Assembly (NCBI GenBank): GCA_001304425.1
Contig: LJTS01000188.1
Location: forward strand, 1 to 5,907
Direction of reading: 5' to 3'
Source of the DNA: Betaproteobacteria bacterium SG8_40
Lineage (GTDB): Bacteria; Pseudomonadota; Gammaproteobacteria; Burkholderiales; Eutrophovitaceae
DNA length: 5,907 bases
The position numbers were made by a program, and so were the translations under genes. Shown one piece after another: positions 5,730 through 5,907 of the stretch; the stretch's first letter is position 1, and each line of letters opens with the position of its first letter. Under the pieces are notes generated by a model. The model ran no database searches. It was given only the letters and a program-made list of their open reading frames with translations, and was not told where the DNA came from.

Positions 5730-5907
5730 ATGAAGCTTCTTGGCATGGTTCTGTCACTCTTCCTCATGCTGAGTGTGATTTCGTGTGGCGAGGACGGCGC
5801 GTCGCAATCGGCAGAAATGGCTCGCGAGCAAACACGTAGCGCGACAGGGGGCGCAGATTTCTCGGTTGTGGAGGCGAGTTTTGCGCAGATGCAGGCAGCC
5901 ATGGCCA
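5730..5907 (+). CDS. Lipoprotein, probable start of an amidase-signature family enzyme (3' end outside window)
   Basis: The frame is open from ATG 5730 to the window edge (59 codons). Residues 1-18 form a lipoprotein signal peptide: MK, then a hydrophobic run LLGMVLSLFLMLSV, then the lipobox VISC with the lipidated Cys at 19. A polar linker follows (GEDGASQSAEMAREQTRSATGGA, about 20-42). After it comes DFSVVEASFAQMQAAMA (43-59), which resembles the first helix of amidase-signature enzymes, where a (V/E)EAxIxxLQxAM stretch precedes the catalytic Ser-Ser-Lys domain. If so, this is an envelope-anchored amidohydrolase. No catalytic residue lies inside the window, so the enzyme class is an inference from a short match, while the lipoprotein call is strong. 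Gly at position +2 after the Cys, rather than Asp, predicts export to the outer membrane if the Lol rule applies. It is 177 bp downstream of the permease and probably has its own promoter. Confidence 0.8.
   Translation, partial: MKLLGMVLSLFLMLSVISCGEDGASQSAEMAREQTRSATGGADFSVVEASFAQMQAAMA

Overview
The window is a GC-rich (roughly 60% by eye), densely packed bacterial chromosomal segment. Its gene content (rdgB, hemW, trmB, thiG, thiS and a CbiM-like permease of the kind seen in pseudomonads) points to a gammaproteobacterium. The sequence does not allow a genus call. Nearly all of it is ordinary housekeeping DNA. I see no transposase, integrase, CRISPR array, phage gene, tRNA or rRNA.

Layout. 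2-361 (+) is the C-terminal part of RdgB, the XTP/dITP pyrophosphatase. 454-1503 (-) is a SAM-dependent methyltransferase with a helical/winged-helix N-terminal domain, convergent with rdgB and divergent from hemW. 1603-2814 (+) is HemW, a radical-SAM heme chaperone. 2866-3540 (-) is TrmB, the tRNA guanine-N7 methyltransferase. 3574-4386 (-) is ThiG and 4465-4668 (-) is ThiS, so the reverse-strand block is transcribed thiS-thiG-trmB. 4669-4916 is a divergent intergenic region of about 250 bp with a candidate promoter in each direction and no recognisable TPP or cobalamin riboswitch. 4917-5552 (+) is a CbiM-like (energy-coupling-factor-type) membrane permease. 5553-5729 holds no gene that I can see, only a possible -10 element and a good ribosome binding site for the next gene. 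5730-5907 (+) is the start of a lipoprotein whose first mature residues look like the beginning of an amidase-signature enzyme; it runs off the window.

How the genes fit together. thiS and thiG encode the sulfur carrier and the synthase of the thiazole half of thiamine. trmB follows 33 bp downstream, probably in the same transcript. rdgB (nucleotide pool cleaning) and hemW are frequent neighbours in gammaproteobacteria. Here the methyltransferase gene sits between them in reverse orientation, and it is the most accessory-looking gene in the window. The permease has none of the usual CbiN/Q/O partners in view. No convincing undescribed system is visible. The items most worth a second look are the methyltransferase inserted between rdgB and hemW and the orphan CbiM-like permease divergent from thiS.
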